Source: Gracilaria gracilis (Eukaryota > Rhodophyta > Florideophyceae > Gracilariales > Gracilariaceae). From it: a DNA stretch of 64,000 nt. How positions within the stretch are numbered: position 1 is the first letter of the stretch; the number at the start of each line of letters is the position of its first letter. The position numbers were made by a program, and so were the translations under genes. The notes beneath the pieces are model-generated. The model saw nothing but the letters and a program-made list of their open reading frames with translations, did no database searches and was not told where the DNA came from. The stretch spans positions 682,001 to 746,000 of the forward strand of contig JARGSG010000223.1 in NCBI GenBank assembly GCA_030374805.1. Reading direction: 5' to 3'. Of this stretch, positions 22,605 to 35,060 are shown piece after piece.

Positions 22605-22951
22605 ACTTCTTTCCTTTATGGTACTTTCGCAGCACAATGTAAGTGTGTTAGTGTCATCTACGTTCATGTATACGGCGGCGAATAGCGAGATAGACACTTA
22701 GATAGACATTTAAATAGCTGTTTATCGAATAGTAATAGGAGTATAAAAATGGATAGAATACCTTTTCAGTTTGTGGAGATCGGTTCACTAGTCAACACCT
22801 TTCACATCAGGCATTCGTTTACTAAATATATGAAACGCCTTCGAATCACGTGCAATCATCCCCATCACTCTGTCCCACCGTCCGTGCGCCATATTACGCT
22901 CCCCACTACGTACCCCCAATCCTCTCCAACACCCTTCCAACCTTCCCCGCC
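22605..22951. other. 5' region of Plavaka-like transposase B
   Basis: No gene of its own. It contains direct near-repeats AGATAGACACTTA / AGATAGACATTTA near 22690 and is presumably the promoter region. Confidence 0.35.
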
Positions 22952-25900
22952 ATGCCCAAATTCTGCTTTGAAAGCTGTTCCTTCTTCGCCCGCACCATCC
23001 CCGCCGTCCAAAGGCACCAGAAGAGATGCCCCAATCGCCTCAACCCAAACAAGCGTTTCCTCTCCCCAGGCGGAGGCCTCCCTCACTTCCCCCCACCCAT
23101 TAAGCGTCACAAGTCTACCCTCCACCTCCGTATACCTCCCCCTCCCACAAACCGCCCTTCCGACAACGTCACCATTGCAGACGACGACTCCTACCCCCAC
23201 TAGCAACTCTCCCTCTCCCTCCACACCCAGGACGCCTACCACATCGCCGCCACCCCCGTCTGCTCCATCTCCCCCTCCCCTACTCCCCCTTCTCTTCTTC
23301 CTTCCTCCTCCTGAACAACCCCCCCCTCGATCGCATAGTTCTCTACATCTCTACCATCGCCTCCTCCCTCGGCCTCCAAAAGGCTGACGAACTCATCTCC
23401 CTCCTCCACGACCCCGCCTTCTCCAAATCCGCCTCCCAGAACGCCGTCTCCTCCGCCTCCCAGTGTCTCAAACTTCAAACAGGCCTCTTCCAACACCGAA
23501 TCAGCAACATTCGCTTCGTTCCCACCCCCCTCTCCTACCCACAGCAGCTCTTCTCCACCACCATCTTCCGAAAGGACCCCATCCAGGTCCTAAAACAACA
23601 ACTTGCCCTCGCACACTTCCACAACACCTTCTTCCACCCCGTCTCCCACACAACACCTTCCGGGTCTCCCGCTTACGCCCACCCCATGGCCTCCACCCTC
23701 GGAAAAGAAGCAGTCCCCACCCTCAAAGCCTCAATCATGCACTCCTCCAACAACTCCTGCATCTGGCACACCCCCGACTCCACCGGTCTCGACTTCTTCA
23801 TCGGCTTGGTCCAAATCTACTCTGAAAAGCCCTCCATCTCCCTCAAATCCTCTTCCATCACCTCCTACCCCCTTCACATCACCCTTCTCAACTTCTCCGA
23901 TGCCTTCCGTCGCAAATGCATCACCGAACACCTCACCCTTCTCGGATACTTGCCAACTTTCTTCCTCCCAACCAACCTCTCCCAAGACCACGACTCCATC
24001 CCTCAAACCTCCTCTCACATCCCCCGCCACACCAAAATGGAACTCATTCAGCTCGCCATCTCCAACCTCCTCGACCCCCTGCTCTCCTCCAGTCTCAACG
24101 GCTTCCCCTTCCGTGACGCCCGTGGCGTTCTCCGCCACTGTCACCCAATCATCGCCAGCTACTGCGCCGACATCCCTGAAGCAAAAGACATCCTCGCCAT
24201 ATCCCACGGAACCCGCCCCCAACACCCTTGTCATAGATGCACCGTCTCCCGCACAGACCTTCCCCTACACATTCAATCCCTTTCCCTCCGAACTCAGCAC
24301 CAGACCCTCGCCGCACGCAAATCACACTCCAATCTCCTCCAACAATCACAAGACGCTCTCCTTGCTCGTAAGCCCAGAATCTCCCGCAACACAAAGGAAA
24401 AAGCCCTTGAAGCCCTCCACTCCCTCTCCCTCGCAAAGTACTCCTCCCTCTTTGAATCCTACCCTCTTCTCAACATCACCCCACTCCTCTCCCCTTACAA
24501 CATCTTCACCTTCGAATCACTCCACAACTTCCACCTCGGAGTCTCCAAGCTCATCCAGCTCGCAACCATCGAGATACTCCGCTCAGAAGCACTCTTCACC
24601 ACTCCCCGTTCCTCCAAGTCCCGTCGCCTCTTCAACCCCGTCCGCACTTCCATCCTCAAACATTCAAACACCATCCTCTCCGCCATCGAAAAGCACTCCC
24701 CCGCAAACGGACTCCACATAGACTTCCCCACTTCCGACAAAGGTCAAACTCTCAACGGTTTCTTCACTACCGAGGGCTTGCATGGTATGCTCGAAGCAAA
24801 AGACTACCGCGCACTCGACATGGTCTTCCCCTTCATCGGCGCCTTCTTCGACCAATGCTGTGACGAAGTCGATTCAGCTTCCATCACTTCCGTCTTCTCC
24901 AAGTACTCAGACCTCCTCCTCGCCTCCATGCGATACAACACAACGCCTTCACCGAATGGACCGACGCCCGCCTCACCGACCTCCAGTTCCAAATCCGCTC
25001 CTTCAAGCGCACGTTCGTACTTGTCCTCGGCCCCCACCACACTTCCAGCCTCGAAGCCCTCAAGTTCTACCTCCTCGACCACATTGTCGAGGACACTCGC
25101 CGCTTCGGAGGCCTCCACTTCAATGATGCCGGCATATTCGAGCACGCCCATACTCTCTTCAAGTCCAACTACTCCAAAACCTCAAAGCGCAGGTCTACCG
25201 CACATCAAGAAACCATTCGTGCCATCCACCGCTCCAACGCCATCAAGGACTGGAATCCCGTCTCCACAAACCCTTCCATAACGTCTTCCTCCCCTGGCCT
25301 CGCTTCTCCCCTCCAATCCCGAGAACCCGGTTTCGTCCGTGATGGCAAACACATTTCCTTCGCTGACCTAATCACTGCCCACAAATTCATTCGCTCAAAT
25401 TTTCACCTCCCTCACCAATCTCTTCAAGACCTCTTCCCCCCCGATACCCTATCCATTCTTGCACAATTCGGAAGAGACGCTCTCCCATCCTTCATCACTT
25501 TCTCTCTCGAAGTCCTGCAACTCACTGACAACTCCCCCGCCCTCCGTAAGGCTCGACTCACCATAGTCAACTCCGCTTACGTCGTCTTCGGTTACATCCC
25601 AACACTCGACAACTACATTGAAGATCGGAACGAGCTCGCGCCCCAGGATCCTCCAGTCCCTCTCATCCAACGAATTTTTGCCACCCCCTCCTTTGGTCCA
25701 TCCAAGTTCCCAAAGTTCTCTCACGTTCTCGCCACCGGCTCCACCTTCCCCCTCCCTCCAAATCCATCGTCTGGGTCTGCAAACTCATCTCCCTTCTTCG
25801 TTTCGCCCTTTCTTCTTCAACTTCTTCTCTCAAGAAGGTGGCCTTCGTCCAGTTCATGGAACTCGCCCCACTCAGCGACGACGTCGATGTCACCCTCAAT

Positions 25901-26167
25901 TGAGTTTGCCTCCGATGGGCAACAGACGACGAACATAACCACACCGTCCACCCAGGTCCCATCTCTACCCACTCTACTTCCGATAACGTTTTTCCTTGGT
26001 ATGGACTCATCCCCTCTTCCTCCATCCTTGGCTCCGTTCATGTTCTCTGCCAGAACTACCCCGCTCTTCCCTTCACTTCTCGTCTACACTGGCACTTTCA
26101 CCGATTCTATCTCAATCGGTTCTATCCAGACCCCACCGCCAAGCCTTATTTACCATCCAACACGTAG
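22952..26167 (+). pseudogene. Plavaka-like transposase, copy B
   Basis: ATG 22952 opens a Cys/His finger (FCFESCSFFARTIPAVQRHQ, then KRC). The frame shifts near 23200, and from there to about 24950 one frame carries the body, about 580 codons, with no stop. It includes ASSLGLQKADELISLLHD, SYPLHITLLNFSDAFRRK, YCADIPEAKDILAISHGT with PCHRC, and FESLHNFHLGVSKL. These match Plavaka-type (CMC superfamily) cut-and-paste transposases. A frameshift near 24950 and others downstream break the C-terminal region (SIVWVCKLISLLRFAL, LRWATDDEHNHTV), which ends at TAG 26165-26167. The first two-thirds are the best-preserved transposase in the window. Codon use is strikingly C-rich at third positions compared with copy A. 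Confidence 0.78.
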
Positions 26168-26325
26168 CCTATATTCCCTGTTAGCTTCAGCTTCATAAAG
26201 ATTTAAACCCGCTTCGTTTCAATTGGAAAGAGTGAAGATACGCATGACATGAGAAAGAAGAAGCATCTCTTCCCCATCCCACACATACCTCCACCCCTTC
26301 CCCCCCACTGCACCTCACCCTACCC

Positions 26326-29012
26326 TTAGTAGCCCGCCTCTTCCCTACCATAAACCCCTGTCCCTTCCCTGCGTTCCGCCCGGTGTGCCACCAACCGCCC
26401 GAAACTCGGGTCTTCCGGTCGAATAGCCGCTATGTAACAATCAAGAACTGCACCTAGTCTCCGTGTTAGTTTTGCCATAAAATATTCCTCCCTCACAGCT
26501 AGGTATATCTTCTCCCTCGATGGAACCCACAGCCTAACTGTCGCAGTTCTCCCAGAGCTTCCCGACACACACCTTGGATCTCCATCCACAAACCCATCGT
26601 TCTCCAACTCCTCGGCATGCTCCTTCTGTAGCGATTGCCAGGCTACCCCCAGTGTTCCTTCAACAGCCCCAGTGAGATAATTCCCATACAAAGTAGAGAA
26701 CAAAAGCTGTCTTTGTCCTTCATGTCCCACAACCTCGTCATAGTTTTCACCACACAGGCAATCGAGACGTCAAGTCTCGCAAGGTGCATCACGGTCGCAT
26801 CCACGTACTGCCGTTCACCGTTACTTTGCCTCTCCACTGCGTATCCCGTATACTCCCCCAACACTGCCACCGCCATCCCATTCTTGAAGTACATATCTTC
26901 ATCATCAACCTCCCATGGTGGCCCCACCGCACGAGACCCGTAATACGCAAGGTCTTCGAACCGGCTCGTTCTCTACGCACACAACTCATTCCCCCCGCTC
27001 TCCGCTCTTCCCATCAGCTTCTCTCGCGCCTCCTCCATGTGCTGCTTTAGCTCCTCTCATAGCTCAGTCCCATCAGTAGGTTTCGCACGTTTCGCAATCA
27101 AATCATATTCAAAGATGGAGAATAACTTGTCGCGACCCGCCCGCTTCCGCACCCTAATCACATTGCTTAATGTCTGCTTCATTCGCTGCCTCAGACACTT
27201 GTCCGCACTCACATTACGCACACACTCCTGTTTCCTTCCCGCTTCTCGTATCGTCTCCCAAGTATCTCCCATTTTTTCCGTCTCCACCACATACTTCAAC
27301 ATTACATCACTTCCTCTCTCCGTTGATGGCGTATACGCCCTCATCTCATATGCCACTTGATACGGGCACCGAGTTACCATCTCCTTCTCCCCAACCACAA
27401 ATATGCTGCCCTTCGTACTTTCTCCCACCGTCTCACTCCTGTTCTTCCAGCTCCTATCAACGTTCTACGTGTCAAAACAGAGTTCTGACGCCTCCAACTT
27501 TGCATAGTGGAGAATCTTATCATCAACAGCCCTTGCAAATCCATAAAAACATTCTGGCACCTTTATTTCATGTTTTCGACGCCCCTTCACTTCCTTGCCA
27601 CACCCCCTTCGCTTCCTACCCTTCACAGCCTCCCTTAAACTTTCAATCAACACATTTTGCTGCTTCAGCTCTTCCCTCACCCGTTCCAATTCTTTCTGCG
27701 TGAGCTTCAAACTCACTATCATGGTATAGTGATCCTTTTTAATGTTTCCCAGCTTCCCTTTTAACGAATTCATCCTCTCAACCAGTGCAGACCTTGGCAA
27801 CACGCGTATGTTCTCTTCATCTCCTTCTGCTATTCCTGTAGTTCCCATTTCCCTTGCTCCGTTCCTCTCTCCACGATCCCCCTAATCGTCGACTCCTGCT
27901 TCATGCACATCGTTCTCAATCCGAACGGCATTGTGCCTCACACGTATTCTCTCAGGCTTTCGTACCGTGGTTTCCACCAAGTTCCCTCCAGTTCTATGCT
28001 TGTTTCCGAACATCTTCTCCTTCAAATACCCTCCCATTTACTGGTATATTGCCTCTCACATTCTCAATCACTGATGCACCACTGCTACGTCCTACAACTC
28101 TCCCGGGCAAATTGTCTCGGAGCCATTCCATCCTCTCCATATTGGCGTGGCTCGGCATTCCATCGCCCACACGCCCAATTCGCCTCCCATTGTTCTCTGC
28201 GTGTCAAAGCTCCCTCATATGCCTCATACACCCCACTTCCTCTTTCTCCCGCATCGCAGTATGTCGCGGTCCACCAGTTCTTTTTCTGCTCACCATTCGA
28301 TTCCTCCTAACATCAATCACAACCTCCATGCCCTCGTTCCTCGCCTCCTGAAGGCCTCCTCCTACTTCTCTTTCGCGACCCCTCCCCTCCCGAACGCCAA
28401 CCCCAGCCACTCTCCCTCCCTCCTTCCCTCCAATACCACGGCTAACTATCCCACTAGTACTTCTTGCTATCGTCCTTCCCTCCCCACCACTGCGACACTG
28501 CCTCCCCTTCTCTACGACATCTTCACACTCGCCTTCTTCTACAACTTGCGTGGAGTCATCGCCCCTTCGCCGCCCATTGCTATCCCTACCGCCCCGCGCA
28601 TCATCCCCCTACCTTCCTCCTATCCCTCCCCTGCTTTCCCCTCCTCCATTTCCCATCTCATGTGGAAGCGGTGTAGCTTGTGTTACCAAAGCACTTACCG
28701 TTCGCTCGGTTCGCTTCGTTTGCTCGGTGCGCTCGGTTCGCTCGGCTCGCTCCAAAGGTCGGCCTCGATCACGTCTTCCCGTGTTCTTCCTACCTTTCCT
28801 ACTTAATCCGCTCCGAGAGGCGCGCGAACTACGCCCAATACCACTCTCTTTATTTTCCACATCGCCGCTTCGAGGCGCACGCGTAGTACTACCCAAGCCA
28901 TCCTCGCGACCCCGACCTACCACCTCTGCACGCGTTCGCCATTTTGACGTGCGGCCGCTTACATCCTCCGCATTCGCATTCCATTCGCACTTCTCGTTTT
29001 ACGTTTCCACAT
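26326..29012 (-). pseudogene. ORF2 copy B
   Basis: Homologous to 58998-61689. It starts MWKRKTRSAN at 29012 and ends EEAGY at 26326. Recognisable parts are an Arg/Glu/Thr repeat from GCTCGGTTC-type repeats near 28700-28760, the coiled coil (LKLTQKELERVREELKQQ at about 27650-27705) and the C-terminal conserved blocks (GDPRCVSGSSGRTATVRL, VPSREKIYLAVRE). It is broken by numerous stops and frameshifts, more than in B'. A GTAAGT splice-donor-like site sits at 28693-28698 on the minus strand at the end of the Arg/Glu/Thr repeat. Confidence 0.65.
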
Positions 29013-29501
29013 ATGGAATCGGACGACGACGATGCGCCCTGCGGTGCGCTCTAGATGTTGTCGCCGCTTGCCGCAAGACGTGTTCGCCGCTCGACGTGAT
29101 CGCAGGTCCTCCGTGAAACGCACACCTCCACTCGACGTGAGGTAGAAATATCGCACCATTTTAATACTTTTCGGAATCACTTTCCGAAAATTGGCACGGA
29201 AATTTCCCTTCCTGTACGAAACCTCACTGCCAAAAACTGTTACACTTTCACATGATATCACATGTACTCCGTACCTTCTATTCTATGTACTTGAACGTCA
29301 ACCCACTCCCCCGAATCCTATCCCCATTTTGTTCACGTCACTGGATGATAAAAGTGACGACACCCACTCACTTGGGGAAGTTCTCGTCCTCCCCTGTGGA
29401 ACACGAGAACTAGAGAGAAAGCGTAATAAAATATACACAATTCGATTTTACACATACTACGGTACATCTTTCGGTTCTATAAGTCATAAATCAATTGAGC
29501 T
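29013..29501. other. Spacer between ORF2 B and MTase-SET B
   Basis: No gene. It mirrors 58509-58997. It probably holds the 3' end of the methyltransferase-SET transcript and the ORF2 promoter. Confidence 0.4.
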
Positions 29502-32500
29502 CTAGTCGAATACTATAGGGTTCGGAGACGTACCCCATGTGTAATCCATTACATAATCTGCAAACAACTCTTCTCCCACTTCTACAACCCGAAGTGCCCG
29601 GACGGCAAGCATTTGGTATTCTCTTAATTGAAGTGGAGTTCGCCCAGTTCCTGGGGTTCGACTCACCGCCACATTGGCAGTCCGTCGCTGCTTCAAGCCA
29701 TCCTCTACTGCATCCTTATCTTTATCCCCTTACATATATTTTGGGTCGTTAATTGTTCCACCCATCGAAAATGGAGCGGGGACAATCCATACAGGGATTG
29801 TAGGTACTTCTCGTCTTCTTCCCGGGAGTTTCCGGAATACCTCGCCTCGCAGGCTAACCTCCATCGCATAAGTTCTAAAACGTGCGGCGGTGGATCCCAA
29901 CAACCCTTCCCCGTACTTTTTGTATACCTCCTTCCTCTTCGTTAAGTCATGGTACACTAGAGTTCCGTAAAAGAAACATATCTCTTCGTTCTTCATGAAA
30001 CGGCGCGTGGTAAACACTCCCACTCATTCGTCATGGTGACGAATCGACGACTTCCCGATGCAACAACCACACATAGTGGCCTCCAGTGCCAACATCGCGT
30101 TCCAATCCAGGAGACCCATCTTCCCTTGCAACGTTTTTGGCCACTAATGCAGCGCTTTGCGCCTGCCGATCATGGCCATGCCCTTCTCCTGCCACATCGA
30201 TGCCAGGAAGTCTACAATATACGGTGGGAACCTCTGATACTGTGGGAAGCCGGATGGATCCTTCCATGATCGTGAAGGACGAGCGTTCCACTTGGGAAAT
30301 AAGTCCATCACGCGATTCACAGAGTTTCGAACCTCCTGCGTAATTTGAATGTCCGTCTCATTATCGCGCATGCACATTGCGATCTGAACAATGGCCACGT
30401 GCCTAGCATGCGCAAAACAGTCAGGGTCCGGCTCACAACCAATAAACTTCCGATGACGTTGTAACTCCATGAATGCCATGGCAGTCGAAAAAGTTCCCTC
30501 GAAGAAGTCCACCACTGTATCACCTGGCTGCGAAAATCTGCTGATCAGCTCCTTCAACAACGCGCGAGGTTTTTGTTCCGACCTCACCTTTTGCAACATG
30601 TAGCCCCCACCCTCCTTCTTTCTTTTCCATTGAAGAGTCTCTCCATCGGACATTGGCGGTACTTGGTCAATAACACTGTGGTACCCTGGATACCTCGACT
30701 GCATGTAGTTGAAGTTCTCATTTTTCACCATCGCATGCTGCTGTGCATAAGTGAGGCCACTTCGAACACCATGTATTGCATACTACATGGCAGGGAACAG
30801 GAAGCAGGACCTGCGTCCTGGGTGTCGCATGGGGCTGCCTTGCGACCGTATAAAATGAATTGGGACCTGTTTCACAACAAACGATCGCCTCGGAACCGCT
30901 TGCTCGTCTTTTGCTCCAATAAGGGTAAGCACCCTCGTCCACTGGTTCACCTGTTCCAATGCACAGAAGATAACAAAATGACCCCCCGGACGTAGCAGCC
31001 TTGATATAAGCTTTGCCGCCTTCTTCATATGCTCAGCGCTCAGCATATCGTACCAACTGTTCTCTCGGTTTTTATCGGCCCTTATGTTGTATGGTGGCTC
31101 CACAAGAACCAGTTGAACTTTCCCCAATGGAGAGACTCCGTTGTTTTGCCAAGTCTCGTCCGTTTCTATCATATCCTCGAACCCGCAATTATACATTCGA
31201 AAGCGTTTCTCCATCTCCAGTTCACAACGTTGGAATGCCATTTTGTCGTCCAACGAGGAAATGGCAGGAAGAGGCTGTATGTCAGCGTCGGACCACTCTT
31301 CACCAACATCTTCATTCCGACTCTCACCCACTACATCCATTCAACTTCCGCCATCTCCATCCCCTCCTTGCTTCCCCTCCGAAGGATTCCACTTTTCCAA
31401 CCGCTCATCGTCATCGTCATCAATTTCGATGGCAGGCTCCGGTTTCGATATTTGCGTGAGAGGTATATCAGGGACCATAAGTGTTTCTTTGATTTTCAAT
31501 GGGCTTATTGTATCCAAGATGGAGGGCATAAGCGAGTTAGAGAAACAATCAAATCTCTCAGCAAACGCTCTTGACGGGTCCCTGTGAAACGTCTTTAGAA
31601 CGGCCCATCGTCCAGGTTCTGATATTGTGTACAACTGCTCGTTCACGACAACCTTGTTCAGGTCAGAAATGAACTCCTTCGCAAGCGTTCGAAGGGCGAC
31701 ATCAATGTTCTCCTGAAGATTCCGTGCCACGGTTGGACCTCGTCTTCCCGAATAGTTTGCATGTTGCTCGGTAGCAAGCGATGGTCGTTTTCCTTGTGCA
31801 GGAACCCCTCGGAACGAGTTTCAATGGGTTTAAACTGCATGTCGTCGTACACGAGCAGTATAAAACGGAGAACCATAACCTCTGCGCTAGAGAATTCCAG
31901 AAATTGGGAGAAACAATCCCAGGGCTTCGTTACCAGCTGCACACCAAAACCCGCACGCTGAGCTTGGGGATTCTGCGATATTTGCACATTCCGAAAAGGG
32001 GTGGAATATCCCTTCTCCCCCTTACGCCTCTTATGGCCCCGAAGGCGCTTTTCCATAAATACTTTTTGAATAAAGGAAAGAAAGAGAACTCTCTGGAAAT
32101 GTGTAGCGATGCTCGTACCGAAAGGGAGAAGTATCCGGCCCACACGCCTTGGGGCTATACTCATAGACTTGAAGATTTCGGTTAACGTCACACTCTTCGG
32201 TATTCCTTGAAAGTCCACTCTGGTATAAGCATTCCAAAATTCCCTCACACGCCTGTCTCTGTCTCCGTCCATGATGTCCAGCAACTTCGTCGACAGATGG
32301 AGCTGACAGTACGAACCCTTCCCGCACACAGCCTTGAGCTCATCGTCGCTGTATGAAGGGTGAGTGGGTCCGAGAAGGATAGAGAAGTACTTCTCGGCAA
32401 CGTCTAGAACAGTGCGATTCTTGATGATATATTGAACGAATTCGCTGTGTCCCACCTTCCTAGGTTCGTCTTCCTCTCGCATCGTCGACGCATAGTGATC

Positions 32501-32622
32501 ACGGATGGTGAGACTCGCGGTGAGAAGCTCATCTCCAGAACCGAATATTTTCCAACCTTCATGTCGGATGTCGGAGGTGCCGGTGACGGTGACTTAGACC
32601 TGAATGCGGTTGCGGCAGCCAT
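29502..32622 (-). pseudogene. DNA methyltransferase-SET fusion, copy B
   Basis: Mirror of 55388-58508. ATG 32622 opens MAAATAFRSKS; a single-base deletion near 32550 and a shift near 31735 break the N-terminal domain of unknown type. Downstream are VEPPYNIRADKN (methyltransferase motif IV, Glu in place of the usual Asp) and PGGHFVIFCALEQV. Then come KPRALLKELISRFSQPGD and VVDFFEGTFSTAMA (motifs X and I; B' has DLFAGTF). The SET part follows: VGVFTTRRFMKNEEICFFYG, APFSMGGTINDPKY, RRTANVAV and VGEELFADYVMDYTWG. In-frame stops include a TAG where B' has GAG (near 30782), one near 30143 and one near 30020. The intact Tyr in ENSWYDML shows that the B' stop there is secondary. Expression, if any, would give fragments. 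Confidence 0.78.
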
Positions 32623-33001
32623 TTTAAACAATAACGGGGGGCTGTATTATGAATACGGAAGAAGAACGGGAGCGGTCGTGAGAAAACAGTTGATTGACAT
32701 CGGCAGCGGACGGCGAGGGCGAACGGACGGGAGCTGACGAGAGACGGCAGCGAACGAGAGATGAGTGGAGATGGTAGACGGGAGCGGACGGCAGACGGCT
32801 GCGGAATTAGCGATGTGAAGGAGGGGTTCGGACGCCAAAACGGCACCATAACTCTAAAGTAGAAAAGTAGAAGGGGCTTGGGCGATGTTAGGGGGGCTTA
32901 TGCGGGGATAAACAGTTATAAGAGAAGGCAGAGATGGGAGGGGAAAGCGGTAATTCCTGGATATGGAAGTATAGGCGAAGTTATAACTTACGGCTCTCCG
33001 G
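32623..33001. other. Upstream region of MTase-SET B
   Basis: No gene. Mirrors 55009-55387 closely and is likely the promoter and leader of the fusion gene. Confidence 0.4.
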
Positions 33002-33235
33002 ACAGCGGTCCGTGGTGCAATGGCGCTCCATCACGGCTCTGATGAAGTGCCACTCGAGGCGGTCCGCTTTCCATGCGCCGTGGGAGAAAAAGTAAAACAA
33101 AATTTAATTTTTCGGACAGCGGTCCGGGGTGGAGTGGCGCTTCATCACGGCACTGATGAAGTGCCAATTCACCCCGGACGGCTGTCCACACGCCGTGGCT
33201 GATGAAGCTGGACGACACCTCGGACCGCTGTCCAC
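33002..33235. repeat. Cluster of ~70-bp palindromes upstream of MTase-SET B
   Basis: Two full palindromes (33002-33072 and about 33114-33186) of the form GGACAGCGGTCCGGGGTG...CATCACGGCACTGATG...CACCCCGGACNGCTGTCC. One half-site follows (GCTGATGAAGCTGGACGACA to CGCTGTCC, 33194-33235). Mirrors 54775-55008. Confidence 0.88.
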
Positions 33236-33371
33236 GCGAAAAAAAGAAATCGACCTGGACAGCGGCCCCCTCGCGACTGGCGCTTGTTTGTAATGTGACG
33301 CTGCGTGTACTTAAGCACCTTCGCTCTCCTGCCAACTGCCTCGGTAAGCACCACGCTCTGTATTTCCCCGT

Positions 33372-33460
33372 TACGGTTTCCGGGAATCTCTTCTTCTCCT
33401 GTCACAACCAAGTGATCCTCTCGGTTGTGACAGAAGAAGAACATATCGCCGGAAACTGTA
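33372..33460. repeat. 89-bp hairpin
   Basis: TACGGTTTCCGGGAATCTC...CTGTCACAACC pairs with GGTTGTGACAG...GCCGGAAACTGTA around a 13-base loop. Mirrored near 54550-54638. Confidence 0.75.
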
Positions 33461-33639
33461 TAAGGGAGATGCTTTTTCCGTCCTTGTTCTGTTGCGCGGA
33501 CGTAGTGGCACACAAGGTACGTTCGACAATTTTGTTTGTTTTCTGTGAATCGTACTAACTCGTGTACTCTTCTATTTTCAATGCTATTGAGTATTCAAGC
33601 CAGAGTCGCCAGACACAGTGTATGCCACTTCTGCATCCT

Positions 33640-33900
33640 TGCTTTACTGAGAACATTCGGAAGTGCTTGAGCTGGCCGTGATGGTCGAGTACGATTATTT
33701 GAATTGTTCAACTCATGCAATCGGCTTTGGATTTGACGGTCAGCTCAATCACTGTTGAACTGTGGTTATTTATCAGACTGACTAGATTAGACTGCGTTAG
33801 GCCGAACTATCGGAAGTGGCTGAGCTACCGGTGATGGTGGACTACGATTACATGCGTCGTTCAACTCATATAATCGTGTTTTGCCATTACTGATATTTCA
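33640..33900. repeat. Two related ~130-bp stem-loop repeats
   Basis: Both contain CGGAAGTG(C/G)(T/C)TGAGCT, (G/C)CGTGATGGT or CGGTGATGGT, ACGATTA, GTTCAACTCAT and ATCG in the same order, and each folds on itself. They are not coding. Mirrored near 54110-54370. Confidence 0.55.
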
Positions 33901-33943
33901 ATCACCGAAGAAGAATAGTCCCCAATAAAGTCACTAGAAGAAT

Positions 33944-34030
33944 GTCGTGGCCAGTGATGAGTTCTTCTTCTCTGACAACCACATAATGCTCGTGGTTGTC
34001 GCAAAGGGGGTATTCATTATCTGTCACGAC
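33944..34030. repeat. 87-bp hairpin
   Basis: GTCGTGGCCAGTGATGAG and TCTGACAACCAC pair with GTGGTTGTC and the terminal GTCACGAC around ATAATGCTC. It shares the TTCTTCTTCT and GACAACC elements with the hairpin at 33372. Confidence 0.7.
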
Positions 34031-34191
34031 CTTGCGCGCTACAGAAAAATCTAATCATATAATGTTAGAGATGGTAGTCGGTAGAACTACCTTCTTCGAT
34101 TTGATAGGATGTACCCTTACGTCCTCCCATCATTATAAGAAGATGCAGGGCTTCAAATATTCATAAAAGATCATAAGTGAAAACCGTCGTC

Positions 34192-34756
34192 GACAGCGGT
34201 CCGAGGTGTCGGCCAGCTTCATCGGCCACGGCGCGTGGGCAGCGGTCCGGGGTGGAGTGGCGCTCCATCACGGAACTGATGAACCGCCACTCCACCCCGG
34301 ACAACTGTCCGAAAAATTAAATTTTTTTCGCGTAGACAACGGTCCGGGGTGCCGTCCAGCTTCATCAGCCACGGCGCATGGACAGCGTTCCGGGGTGTCG
34401 TCCAGCTTCATCAGCCACGGGGCGTGGACAGCGGTCCGGGGTGTCGTCCAGCTTCATCAGCCACGGCGCGTGGACAGCGGTCCGGGGTGGAGTGGCGCTT
34501 CATCAGTGCCGTGATGAAGCGCCACTCCACCCCGGACCGCTGTCCGAAAAATTAAATTTGTTTTCGCGTATACAGTGGTCCGAGGTGTCGTCCAGCTTCA
34601 TCAGCCACAGACAGCCGTCCAAGCTGTCGTCCAACGTCATCGGCCACTGCGCATGGACAGCGGTCCGGGGTGGTGTGGCGCTGGACAGCGATCCGGGGTG
34701 TTGTAGCGCTTTATGAGGGCACTGATGAAGCGCCACTCCACCCCGGACCGCTGTCC
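34192..34756. repeat. Array of ~70-bp palindromes and half-sites
   Basis: At least three full palindromes (for example 34237-34310 and 34476-34549) are mixed with about five half-sites of the form GGACAGCGGTCCGGGGTGTC followed by CCAGCTTCATCAGCCACGG. Some neighbours are separated by AAAAATTAAATTT. It lies outside the inverted duplication and just upstream of the dioxygenase gene. Confidence 0.85.
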
Positions 34757-35060
34757 ACGCAGAAAACTTAACGGACGCAACTTATTTTTTTTCCTGCTAA
34801 ACTGGGTGTCTCTATTCTATAGATATGCGTACGTAGTAGTTATGACAATCATTTAACTTTCTAAATAAAGCGATAGTGAATTCTAAAACGTGAAATACGG
34901 AACCCCTTGAGTTCAATCCTATATTGAGCGGGCGCAGTGTTCGGTCAGGAAGTGAAGGCAACGAACGTGGTTGAGAAAGGAACGTCCACAATACGTTCTC
35001 GTGAGCATTCTAGACGGTCTTAATCCGCGTTTCGAATTGTTTGAACCCTTTGTATCCAAC
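34757..35060. other. Upstream region of left ParB/dioxygenase gene
   Basis: No gene. AT-rich first half, then the presumed leader of the gene starting at 35061. Confidence 0.4.

Larger units (their letters stand above)
24010..34113. repeat. Left arm of a >10-kb inverted duplication (B)
   Basis: Reads as the reverse complement of 53897-64000, with coordinates summing to about 88010 throughout (for example 32622 with 55388, and 33460 with 54550). The match stops at about 34113, inside GATAGGATGTA. The 30-34 kb part is almost identical to its partner; the transposase and ORF2 parts are more diverged. Confidence 0.85.

Noticed and set aside
22749-25281. Long alternative frames rich in Pro/Ser/Thr on plus and Gly/Val/Glu on minus over transposase B
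   Set aside because: C-rich codon use keeps other frames open; only one frame carries the conserved transposase blocks seen in A and B'.
33195-34756. Short frames encoding repeated SSFISHGAWTAVRG-type peptides
   Set aside because: They translate the GGACAGCGGTCC palindromes and half-sites; no independent coding support.
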